From the NCBI GenBank assembly GCA_023548195.1, contig JAJHZJ010000252.1, positions 4,290,841 through 4,354,840 on the forward strand: DNA of 64,000 nt, given 5' to 3'. This stretch comes from Bettongia penicillata ogilbyi. Its lineage: Eukaryota > Chordata > Mammalia > Diprotodontia > Potoroidae. The notes beneath the pieces are model-generated. The model saw nothing but the letters and a program-made list of their open reading frames with translations, did no database searches and had not been told where the DNA came from. Position numbers and translations under genes: made by a program. Shown here in pieces: positions 33,370 through 42,438 of this stretch. How positions within the stretch are numbered: position 1 is the first letter of the stretch; each line of letters starts with the position of its first letter.

Positions 33370-34775
33370 TTGCTTCTTTGAATTTCTAGCATGTCTTAAA
33401 TTGGTGGATTTAAAAATTCTGGGTGTTATGCCTAAATTCTTAATAATTCACGATAATTCACTATTTCTTCAGATTTCTTTTTAAAATTTCTTTTTAAAAC
33501 ATGTCATCATTAATATTATGATTGTAACTAATAAACTTAAATTTTAAAATTCTCTAGTCTATTGGAAGGACAATTTGATGTTTGCCCTCAATATAAGTAC
33601 ATACTGTAGGTCATCATATTGTATGGGACAATGTCTTCTGTTAGATAATATTATGTTAGAAGTTATATGATTTGTATATGAACAGGAATATTTTAATTTT
33701 GAACTGTATTTCTGCGTGTTTGAGCTATTGTAAAGAATGATGCAAAAAAAATACCCAAAGCCTAGTGTCATTTTATATGAAAATATTGTTATAAATTTTT
33801 ATCACTAATTGAAACCTAAGTTCCATTTGATTTCATTTTCTTAAATCATAATTTTACTATATTTAATTTATATTTTATGAAATGCATTTATATATAATAC
33901 TTTTATATATAATTTTAATATATACAATTTTGCATATTTAATACAGGATGATCTTTATTTTAATATCTAAAAAGATAGTGTTATCAGAACTGAAATTTCA
34001 AAAAAAAGGGCACTATGAAATGGAAAGGCCATATCAATATTCTCTTCTCTGATTTATTTGTACTACCAATAAAACAAATAATGTTAAAAAGTAATAATAT
34101 AAGATTAAATGTAAGATGAAACAAAAATTACCTGTTTCATGAAAGCAAATATTATCAGGGTCCTTTTTTCATGCAAAACATACTGAGTTCTGATCTATGA
34201 TAAAGTTTTTACTTACTGTGTTTTATTTTTTTGATGAATGCTGTTGCCAAAAGGTCAACATTTTCATTTTTCTTGAAAGGTTTATTTTTGATAAATAATT
34301 ATGGACTCTTCAATGCCTTCTAACTTCTGTAGGCATCCACTATGGAATATATTGAAGACACTTTCTTAAAATAAAGCTATGGATACTTATGGCTATTTGA
34401 GGGACTCTTGAGTATCGTAGGAGTGAGGTGAACAGTATAAACCATTTTCCTGGAATAGCTAATGAATGGAATTTCAAATGGCTGGCAGAATGGGTGGGGA
34501 GTATTCACCCCTTTGCTGTCACTGGCCACTCAAGCTGAACTGAATTGGAAGGTTAGCAGAGTAATGGTACGGACTACGATCATTTAGACAGTCCTTTCAG
34601 CTCTGTATCGTTCAGTGCTTTAAAATGCAATACATCTTATGAAAAGGCAAATGTTGTAAGCTAATTATTCTAAATCTTCATCAATAAATCAGTTTACTTC
34701 ACATAAGTCTGTGAATTTTGTAATATATTTTTAATCAAATTCTTTATATTGAGAGGGACCTGGGAAAAAAATTTG
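33370..34775. other. Unassigned, very AT-rich DNA
   Basis: About 1.4 kb with long AT runs and no gene. Nothing recognised. Confidence 0.45.
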
Positions 34776-34779
34776 TCCT

Positions 34780-35205
34780 GGCCCACCTATCCTAAGGGTG
34801 GCCCTACTTCCCTCCACATACTCTCTGGTACAGTGGCACTGGCTTCCTAGCTAGAGAAATACCACCATCCATTTCTACCTATTCTCATTGACTGCAACCC
34901 CATGCCTAGAATTCTCTCCCTTATCATCTTTATCTCTTGCCTTCCTTCCAGTGGCAGCTGAAATCCCACTTTCCACGGGAAGTCTTGCCTGACCCTCCTT
35001 AATACTAGTGGCTTTTCTCTATTGATTATCTCCAATTTATCCTCCATAATCTAGTTTGTATATAGTGGTTGCGTGTTGTCTGTGAGTTCCTGGAAAACAG
35101 GGATTTTTTTTTTTTTTATTTTTACCTTCCTTGGTATCCCCAGTATTTAGCACAGTGCCTGGAACATAGTAAGTACTTAATAAATAGTTGACTGATTGGG
35201 TGACT
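34780..35205 (+). mobile_element. L2 LINE 3' end, well preserved
   Basis: It contains GCCTAGAATTCTCTCCCTTA, TGAAATCCCACTTTCCACGG GAAGTC, GTGAGTTCCTGGAAAACAGG GA, a 15-base T run, TTTAGCACAGTGCCTGGAAC and ATAGTAAGTACTTAATAAAT. This is the clearest L2 terminus in the window. Confidence 0.85.
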
Positions 35206-35284
35206 ACAGAACAGTACTTAGGTTCTCAGGCTCACTATCTATCAAGTAGAGGAAATAATCTTCATTCTACCCATCCCCAGTCTA

Positions 35285-35400
35285 ATTCAACAAGCATTTG
35301 CTTAATGCCCTCCATGTTCTACACACTGAACTAGATGGTCCCAAGAGTACAAAGACAAAATGAAAAACAAGGTCTTCCTTCAAAGAGCCTATGCTTTGCT
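35285..35400 (-). mobile_element. Antisense L2 3' end
   Basis: CAACAAGCATTTGCTTAATG, ACACACTGAACTAGATGGTC and CTTCAAAGAGCCTATGC are complementary to L2. It lies tail-to-tail, within 80 bp, with the plus-strand L2. Confidence 0.7.
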
Positions 35401-35762
35401 TACCTTAGAGGTAACAGTGTAAGGTCACAGGGCTGCGGAGTAAGGATCGTGCTTTGTTAACTTGAAATAGCTAACTATAAACTGTGATTATTACATATTT
35501 CCTCTCTTTCTTTTGCAGACTGTTTTGATCATAAACTAACCCATTTTGGATAACTCAGGGTCATCTTGATGATTGTAACATGTGTAGGGCTTTTGGCACC
35601 CAAGAGAAATTTCACAAAATGTACTTGGGGGGCAAGGAGAATAAAAATAAAATAATTCTTCCAGACATATTTTTTAGACTCACAGATTCAGTTGTTGTGA
35701 AAGCACAGATCACTGGTATGAGCTGAGTCTTAGAGGAGCTTAGCTGGGATGTAGCAGTTGGG

Positions 35763-35830
35763 GTGTGTGTGTGTGTGTGTGTGCACATGTGTGCATGTGT
35801 GTGCATGCATGTGTGTACGTATGTGTGTAA
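35763..35830. repeat. GT/GTGC microsatellite
   Basis: (GT)n followed by GTGCATGTGTGTGCATGCAT units. Confidence 0.9.
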
Positions 35831-35839
35831 GGGGTATGA

Positions 35840-36370
35840 ATTCCATCTGGTAATCTCTTAGCTCCCGATTTTTACTAATTATTTTTGCTCTCTACCTGGT
35901 TATTTCTATGTTGCTGAAAGAGAAAAAGGGCTGCCACCCCCTCTGAGTTTTAGTGACCTGGGGAACAAAATCAGTTCACCAGTCTCTAGTTATCCTTTTG
36001 TACTGTGAGTTTGAAAGTGCTATTTGTCCACCTGGTCTAGGACCCTAGATTGTTGGGTTTTTAAGTTCTTCATCTACTTTTTTATTGCTTTCCTCTTTCT
36101 TCTATTACTATTATGTTTTCAGTCACCACGGGTTTTTTGCTCCCAGAAAGCTTGCTTCTGTCAGCTCCAAACTCTCCCATGTCCACATGTGCCCTTATGC
36201 ACTTTAGTTTCCAATCTTCTAAGTGCAAGAAAACTATATGTCTTATTTTGTCTCCAGTAAGGACTAGCGGGCTCTGAGCTATGTTCTTGTGTTCCTTCTT
36301 TTGAACCAAAATGTGTGAACTTTGGCTGCTCAGAACCCTTTTCTCTTTATGGGTTCTCAGCTGTCCTACA
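35840..36370. other. Unassigned DNA
   Basis: No gene recognised. The opposite-strand frames at 36024-36309 overlap each other and show no motif. Confidence 0.4.
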
Positions 36371-36374
36371 AATG

Positions 36375-36910
36375 GTTATGGTAATGTTTGTCCTCCATTT
36401 TTGAAAAGGACCAATGACAACGTAGGGTGATGCCTTGACTTACCATGAATTGTTTTTAAGAGAGGGTCATCAGCCTCACTCTCCCTTCCAAAGTCATCCA
36501 AGTCCAGTGGCAAGACAAAAGTCAGGATGACTAGGAATGGTTTGGGACACATGGCATCTTCTATGTCTGACCAAGCTCTCAGTGCTCCACAGAGCCTGCT
36601 TCAGGAGCCTTCATGGCCACTGGAATAAATTGTCATCTGCCCATTCTGCCTAAGGAGGTCTTCATGTACTTAGGATAGAAATCTCCCTAACTCACTGGTG
36701 GGACTGTGTCTCATTGATTACCCTCAACCTGATTTAGCCTGTCTATTGAGACATTTTACAAGGTGTGGTTGGTGCATGTGCTATGGCTTCTTGGAGCCAT
36801 AGCTGATAGTTGAGTACCAGGTAGACTCCAATGGTGGGTGAGCAGCCCTGAAAGAGTCTTGGCAAGCCTTCATACCACAAGTGCTAGTCTTCCTTGAACA
36901 TCCCAATCAC
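36375..36910 (+). repeat. Long SINE-related repeat B, copy 2, uninterrupted
   Basis: It shares with 17745-18425: GACCAATGACAACGTAGGGT, CCTCACTCTCCCTTCCAAAG, GACCAAGCTCTCAGTGCTCC ACAG, GCCTGCTTCAGGAGCC, then the CTTCTTGGAGCCATAGCTGA and GTGCTAGTCTTCCTTGAACA segments. Repeat A is absent here. Confidence 0.65.
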
Positions 36911-37181
36911 CACCAGAAAAAGTAGATAAGAAGGTACTACTGCATGCACAAGTAGATAGAACATTAGGAAAGTTGTGTAAGGATTTATGATGAGAATGGT
37001 GATGAACATAAATTAATATGACAGAGTGTCACCTCCAAGTTAAAAAAGGAATTGAATTCAAACATCTTATTAATTACTTGATGTACAAGAAGGACACAAA
37101 ACAACATGGCTCCATAGAAAAGCATATTCAATAGATCCTTCATCTCATGGAACCTTTCTCCAATGATATAAAAGATGTCAT

Positions 37182-37391
37182 TTGGACTTGATAAGTGGCA
37201 CAATTCTTAGTGTGGGCCAAAAAAAGCTAGAAATGAATGGTTTTGAGCTTGAATTCAAAAGTAAAATTGAGCATACATATAAAGGTGATACTGACAAATA
37301 CTTTGCCCTTTTCCACAAAGAAGCATCTCACATAAAGCTATTAAGGAGAAAACAGTGGCTGAAAACATTAAAGAAACTTAGAACATCCTAA
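37182..37391 (+). other. Open segment upstream of the unrecognised ORF
   Basis: A 69-codon open stretch in a different frame from 37771-38262. It is charged, with KSKIEHTYKGDTDKYFALFH near the middle and a lysine-rich end. Base use here is smoother and less repeat-like than around it. It could be the decayed upstream part of the same retrocopy as the next ORF, separated by stops and frameshifts. I do not recognise the protein. Confidence 0.25.
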
Positions 37392-37770
37392 AATGAAACT
37401 TAACATGAAGCACATGTTTGGAACCACCAATATCTATTCCATACCAGTCTTAATGCACATTTTCAGAAGTGTAAAATTGGTTGTAATGAATTTAGAAAGC
37501 ATCCTAACACAAACCCACACAATATTAACAAAACATGGGAACCATCACTCTAAGACAGCTATAGAAAGATGAATGTTCTCTTCCCAAAAAGGAGGAAGAG
37601 CCTTGGTAGACTTCTCAGGAGATATGATGGGCAGATAAATTAACAGAAATACTTTTAGAACAAGCAGACATTGCTTCACTTGGAAACTGCAAAGACTCAT
37701 AATGAAGTATACACATTTGGTTTTGTCAAATGTCACCAAAAAGAGGTTTACCTCCAGATGGAATCTATGA

Positions 37771-38262
37771 ATGGAATACACAGCTTTCCCACCACCACCA
37801 CCACTATGGGGAACACCCACGGGAAGTCCGACAAGAAACACTGAACAAATGGTTAGCTTGTGTGGATTTGTTCATGAACCTGGAGGAGTTTATTATGCTA
37901 ATATGAAACCAGGTCATAACCACCAGAAACAAGGACTTAGTGATTCATGTAGCATTCTTACCAAGGAAATGATAGATACTGTAAAAAGCATCACTGTAAG
38001 CTATAAAAATTTGGCACCTACTGAATACATGACAAAACATCGTCTAGTATGTAGAATTATACATCAGAGGCTTGCTAGCATTCATGAACTGATAAATCCA
38101 TATACTACTATCATGGGAGTAGTAGCCAGTATGAGACAGGTTCTTGGAACCTGTACAGAGTATTTGCAATCTTTTATAACTTCTTTCAATCCAACACATG
38201 GGGGCTTGGTGAGTCTACTTCAGGTCACGAGTGATGGAGGGGCTTATCTTATAACTGTCTGA
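37771..38262 (+). other. Unrecognised 163-codon ORF (possible decayed retrocopy)
   Basis: After the HAL1 ORF1 and a 174-codon minus-strand frame explained by a CA repeat, this is the longest open frame in the window. It is not low-complexity apart from a proline run (PPPPP, a CCA repeat near 37790-37807). A stop codon sits immediately before the first ATG. The protein looks mainly helical in its second half (LVCRIIHQRLASIHELINPY), with no signal peptide or membrane segment. A second reading frame over 37727-37890 also stays open (SPKRGLPPDGIYEWNTQ), which suggests a frameshift near 37,850. There is no visible poly(A) tail or TSD. I could not match it to a family, so it may be a pseudogene fragment, a repeat-derived frame, or chance. 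Confidence 0.3.
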
Positions 38263-38269
38263 GGAGCTG

Positions 38270-38575
38270 GAATTAAGGTTGCATACAAAAAGTCTGAATA
38301 AATATCTCTTCCCCTCACTCTTTCTCCCTCCCTTTTTTCTTTCTACTTCTTCCTACCCCCCAGTGGGGCTTTCCAGTGAAGGAGAACTTCCACATTCCAA
38401 GCTGGGGGAGAGGAAGCAGCTGCAGCTATCTTGTCTCCCCAGTAGTACATCCATGAATGCATAGTGCCTTTTCTTTTATGTTTATTATTTTCTAATCTTA
38501 GATTAAGGAATATCTAAAGGTGGTATGAACCAGGTTATGGCCTTATGTGTTTTAAAAGTCAGAAGAGCTCTCTCT
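38270..38575. other. Unassigned pyrimidine-rich DNA
   Basis: A CT-rich run at 38310-38360 with a CCCCCC block; nothing else recognised. Confidence 0.4.
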
Positions 38576-38584
38576 GTCTCTTCA

Positions 38585-38755
38585 GCAACTAGAACCAGTA
38601 ACAGAGACCACCAGAGCATTGGTATTAGCAGTAACTGAGTCAGGTAAAGAGCCTGTGTTGGTTGACTTAGCCCAGCAGGGGATTACCTTATCAGACAATA
38701 ACACTTTACCCTGCAAGGAGTTAGCTTACCTGAATGAGAAAGTAACTCATTCATG
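38585..38755 (+). repeat. Unclassified dispersed repeat D, copy 1
   Basis: CAGTAACTGAGTCAGGTAAA, AGCAGGGGATTACCTTATCA GACAA and AAGGAGTTAGC recur in the same order and similar spacing at 39930-40070. Confidence 0.5.
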
Positions 38756-38879
38756 ACCTACAACACCACCCTTTGAAGCACACTTAGTAGAGATTCCTCA
38801 AAGTAGGAAAGACTCTTATAGCTACCCCTTGGCCTTACAGGTTTTCAGCATAGGTGCTTCCATACCTTTGTGATTCAAG

Positions 38880-39055
38880 TTTGAGTCTACTCTCCTTGGA
38901 GGACATTGTGTGTGTACAGAAGAGAGGGTGTATCTCTGGGTTGATGGCATGTTTTGTGCTTTTGTCCTTTCTATATCTTGTCTATAAATATCCTTTTGTA
39001 AAAGCAAATTAAAATCAGCTGCTTAATCAACTGAAAGGAAACATCCAGCATGAGG
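38880..39055 (+). repeat. Possible LTR 3' end
   Basis: TAAATATCCTTTTGTAAAAG CAAATTAA (from 38984) is close to 44541-44570. Both follow a TTGTCTAT/TTGCTGTACC-type region. It is a tentative LTR-like terminus, without a visible TSD or primer-binding site. Confidence 0.25.
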
Positions 39056-39059
39056 GTTC

Positions 39060-39505
39060 ATGAGTGATAGTATTAAAAATTCTCACCCATCAGGGTCACC
39101 TGATTATAGAACTATGAGAGAAGAAGGAGTCAACCACCCTCTTAGGGGTCCAATCTGCCAGAGACCAGAAGTTGGAAGGGTGAAATCAGAGAGGGTGCTA
39201 TTCTACAGATGCAGACCTCAAAATATCCTTGAGAGTACCATCACAAGTCAGACTATTGCCCACAGTCTTCTAAATATAATATTGATCAATAGAAAATAAG
39301 AACAAACTTTTAAATAAATATTACCATACCAAATATCCAACATATGGAAAATGAAAAACTTCCAAAATACAAGACAGAGAAGAAATTAAAATTGGTGGTG
39401 AACAGGATGATGTACAAACTGCCCCCATCATTTTATCAGTTACCAGAACTATACTGAAGATACTGAGCCTTCAGAAGTTGAGCTTATATTTCAATATTTG
39501 AATTA
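39060..39505. other. Unassigned DNA
   Basis: No gene or repeat recognised. Confidence 0.4.
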
Positions 39506-39509
39506 AAAT

Positions 39510-39595
39510 AGTTTTTTAGCTAACAATGACAAAAGCTAACAGTTATATAATTCTTTGAGGTTTGCTAAGCACTTTACATATTTATATTTATATGT
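39510..39595 (+). mobile_element. MIR/THER core fragment
   Basis: AAAAGCTAACAGTTATATAA TTCTTTGAGG and GCTAAGCACTTTACATATTT. Confidence 0.55.
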
Positions 39596-39649
39596 TTTAT
39601 GTTTTAACTTAAGACAAAGGACAAAAAAAACTCCCAATAAGAACAACTC

Positions 39650-39780
39650 AGGGACAGCTAAGTGGTCTAGTATATAGAATACTGGCTGAGTCAGAAGGAC
39701 TTGAGTTAGAGTCTTATTTCAGACACTTACTAGCTATGTGACCTAGGGCAAGTCACTTAACCCCCATTACCTCCAAAAAC
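39650..39780 (+). mobile_element. SINE head copy
   Basis: GGGACAGCTAAGTGGTCTAG, GAAGGACTTGAGTTAGAGTC and CTAGCTATGTGACCTAGGGC AAGTCACTTAACCCCC, ending in an A-rich CTCCAAAAACAACCA tail. Confidence 0.8.
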
Positions 39781-39899
39781 AACCACCCAGAACCAATTGA
39801 ATTTTGCCTGCTTCTTTTTTGGTTTAATTTCTTTATTCTTTCCTGATCTTAGAGGAATAACTACAAAAGGAAATAGCCAGCTTATGGTTTTACGAGCTT

Positions 39900-40095
39900 T
39901 GAAAGGTCAAGAGTCATCCAAGGCCTCTGACGCAACTGAAGGCAGTCACTCAGTAACTGAGTCTGGTGAAAAATGAGTGAAATGATTGGATGAGCAGCAT
40001 TACCCAGACAAGCAGGGGATTGCCTGATCAGCCAAGACATGGAGATCATCAAGGAGCTAGACCAGATGAGCAAGAAAGAAAGAGAGAAATTAATC
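39900..40095 (+). repeat. Unclassified dispersed repeat D, copy 2
   Basis: CAGTAACTGAGTCTGGTGAA, AGCAGGGGATTGCCTGATCA GCCAA and AAGGAGCTAGAC correspond to the copy at 38585-38755. Confidence 0.5.
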
Positions 40096-40106
40096 CATTG
40101 TTTTAG

Positions 40107-40423
40107 CATTCATTTTTTTTTAAATTTTGAATTTCAAATTCTCAGTCTCTCTCCTACCATTCCCCCATCCACTGAGAAGGCAAGCGATACGATGCCAATT
40201 ATACAATACACATGAAGTCAAGCAAAACATATATCTATATTAGCCATGTTACAAAAAACACATAAAGAAGGGGAAAGAAGGATGCTTCAATCTGCACTCA
40301 GCGTTCATCAATTCTTTCTCTGGAGATAGATAACATTTTTGGTCATGAGTCCTTTGGAATTATCTTGGATCATTATATCAGTTCAAAGTAGCTAAGGCTT
40401 TCACAGTTGATTACTCTTACAAT
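40107..40423 (-). mobile_element. L1 3' UTR, left part of a split minus-strand L1
   Basis: Reading the minus strand from 40423 gives ATGATCCAAGATAATTCCAA AGGACTCATG, then CCAGAGAAAGAATTGATGAA, GTAACATGGCTAATATAGAT and GCTTGCCTTCTCAGTGGATG GGGG, ending in an A-rich tail at 40107. It continues the ORF2 end at 43659-44285, from which it is now separated by a SINE and a HAL1. Confidence 0.8.
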
Positions 40424-40663
40424 AGGTCCCAGCCAAGCCCCACTTGGTCATTGTTTGGGCTCAGAAAGGCTTGAATGTAAATAGCAAATGTTTCTGTTTG
40501 GGCTAGAAACCCTGAGGATCTTCCCCTCCCAGACTACTTTTTAAATTTATTTTGTTTTATTTGCGAGGTAAAGAAACTATACTTTGCCTCATTTCTTACC
40601 TAACCTTAATCACTGAATGGGGGCAGCATCAGTCAAACTGAGACCTGTTAAAGATCTTAGCTT
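40424..40663 (-). mobile_element. Marsupial SINE, part 1 (interrupted)
   Basis: CCAAGCCCCACTTGGTCATT GTTTGGGCTC, CTTCCCCTCCCAGACT and CTTTGCCTCATTTCTTACCT AACC are the antisense right half of a long SINE. Its other half is at 43462-43658. The flanks TTACAAT (40417-40423 and 43659-43665) are a candidate 7-bp target-site duplication. Confidence 0.75.
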
Positions 40664-40678
40664 AAAAAGGTCAAGGTG
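40664..40678 (+). repeat. 5' target-site duplication of HAL1
   Basis: AAAAAGGTCAAGGTG, identical over 15 bp to 43447-43461. The nick site on the opposite strand reads CTTTTT/AAG, which fits the L1 endonuclease preference for TTTT/AA. Confidence 0.95.
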
Positions 40679-41337
40679 GGAGGAGCCAAGATGGCAGAGT
40701 AGAAAGATTCACATATGCTAGCTCCTAACTAGCCCACAAATTACCTGTAAACAGGAACTCCCAACAAATTCTGGAGAAGTGGAACCTGCACAACAATAGA
40801 GTGGAGGAGATTTCTTTTCCAGAGAGCCCTGAAAAACTGACACCAAAGGTGCATTTTGCACCAGACCCAGAGCAGAGCCCAGCCCTGCCTTGGCACGTGA
40901 CATCAAGCCAAGCAGGCTTCAGGGACAGAATGTCTGGCTGCTGTGAAGGTCCCTCAACCCACAGACAATACAGGTCAGTGAGAGAGACTTCTGCGCTGGC
41001 CGAGAGGGGAGCAGGGTGTCTCCATAACTCAGGCCCCCTTGGGAGGCAGCAGCAGAGGCAATAGAGGATAGGAGCTCCCAAAGCAGACAGGAGCTCAGAT
41101 CCATTGCTGAAGATCTCCACATAAACCCCCTGACGGAACTGAGCCCTGTGTGGCGGCCCTGCCCTTATCTGAGAACCTGAACTTAATCTCACACTGCATA
41201 GCAGCCCTGCCCCCCGCTGAAAGCTCTGAGGCTGGGAAACAGCATTTGAATCTCAGACTCCAAGCACTAGCTGGGCAGATCTGGATGTGAGGCGGGGATG
41301 GAGAGGAATCTCAGAAGTCAAGTAACTGGCTGGGAAA
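40679..41337 (+). promoter_or_regulatory. HAL1 5' UTR with YY1-like site at the start
   Basis: The element opens GGGAGGAGCCAAGATGGCAG, close to the start of the L1 5' UTR in other mammals, where CAAGATGGC binds YY1 and sets the transcription start. The region is richer in G and C than its surroundings. Open frames here on both strands (87 and 155 codons) probably reflect that composition. Confidence 0.7.
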
Positions 41338-42438
41338 ATGCCCAGAAAAGGGAAAAAAAATAAGAACATAGAAGGGTACTTTCTTGGTGAACAGATATTT
41401 CCTCCTTTCCTTTCAGATGAGGAAGAACAATGCTTACCATCTGGTAAAGACATAGAAGTCAAGGCCTCTGTATCCCAAACATCTGAAACAGATATTCAAT
41501 GGGCTCAGGCCATGGAAGACCTCAAAAAGGATTTTGAAAATCAAGTTAGACAGGTGGAGGAAAAACTGGGAAGAGAAATGAGAGAGATGCAAGAAAAGCG
41601 TGAAAAATGGGTCAATACCTTGCTAAAGGAGATCCAAAAAAATGCTGAAGAAAATAACACCTTGAAAAATAGGCTCACTCAATTGGCAAAAGAGGTTCAA
41701 AAAGCCAATGAGGAGAAGAATGCTTTCAAAAGCAGAATTAGTCAAATGGAAAAAGAGGTTCAAAAGCTCACTGAAGAAAATAGTCCTCTCAAAATTAGAA
41801 TGGAACAAATGGAGGCTAATGACTTTCTGAGAAACCAAGAAATCACAAAACAAAACCAAAAGAATGAAAAAATGGAAGAGAATGTGAACTATCTCATGGG
41901 AAAAACAACTGACCTGGAAAATAGATCCAGGAGAGACAATTTAAAAATTATGGGACCACCTGAAAGCCATGATCAAAAAAAGAGCCTAGACATCATCTTT
42001 TATGAAATGATCAAGGAAAACTGCCCTGATATTCTAGAACCAGAGGGCAAAATAAGTATTGAAGGAATCCATCGATCACCGCCTGAAAGAGATCCAAAAA
42101 GAGAAACTCCTAGGAACGTTGTGGCCAAATTCCAGAATTCCCAGGTGAAGGAGAAAATATTGCAAGCAGCTAGAAAGAAACAATTCCAGTATTGTGGAAA
42201 TAAAATCAGGATAACACAAGATCTAGCAGCTTCTACATTAAGGGATCGAAGGGCATGGAATAGGATATTTCAGAAGTCAAAGGAACTGGAACTAAAACCA
42301 AGAATCACCTACCCAGCAAAACTGAGTATAATACTTCAGGGGAAAAAATGGAATTTCAATGAAATAGAGGACTTTCAAGCATTCTTGATGAAAAGACCAG
42401 AGCTGAAAAGAAAATTTGACTTTCAAACACAAGAATGA
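41338..42438 (+). CDS. L1-type ORF1 protein (RNA-binding chaperone), intact
   Basis: A 366-codon frame from ATG at 41338 to TGA at 42438. The first in-frame ATG was taken as the start because it opens a basic N-terminus (MPRKGKKNKN), as in other L1 ORF1 proteins. Visible domains: residues 1-50 basic then acidic; about 52-195 long coiled coil of K/E/Q/L heptads (repeated EEN-x-LKxRLxQ pattern), the trimerisation stalk; about 198-286 RRM (starts RRDNLKIMGPPES, later NVVAKF); about 287-366 C-terminal domain (RITQDLAASTLRDRRAW, PRITYPAKLSI). These are the family's RNA-binding landmarks. Length is close to the usual 340-380. The protein would coat element RNA in cytoplasmic particles. No frameshift or stop interrupts it. 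No ORF2 follows. Confidence 0.92.
   Translation: MPRKGKKNKNIEGYFLGEQIFPPFLSDEEEQCLPSGKDIEVKASVSQTSETDIQWAQAMEDLKKDFENQVRQVEEKLGREMREMQEKREKWVNTLLKEIQKNAEENNTLKNRLTQLAKEVQKANEEKNAFKSRISQMEKEVQKLTEENSPLKIRMEQMEANDFLRNQEITKQNQKNEKMEENVNYLMGKTTDLENRSRRDNLKIMGPPESHDQKKSLDIIFYEMIKENCPDILEPEGKISIEGIHRSPPERDPKRETPRNVVAKFQNSQVKEKILQAARKKQFQYCGNKIRITQDLAASTLRDRRAWNRIFQKSKELELKPRITYPAKLSIILQGKKWNFNEIEDFQAFLMKRPELKRKFDFQTQE

Noticed and set aside
40801..41064. 87-codon plus-strand frame in the HAL1 5' UTR as an extra gene
   Set aside because: It lies in a G/C-rich untranslated region, overlaps an antisense frame, and has no family resemblance.
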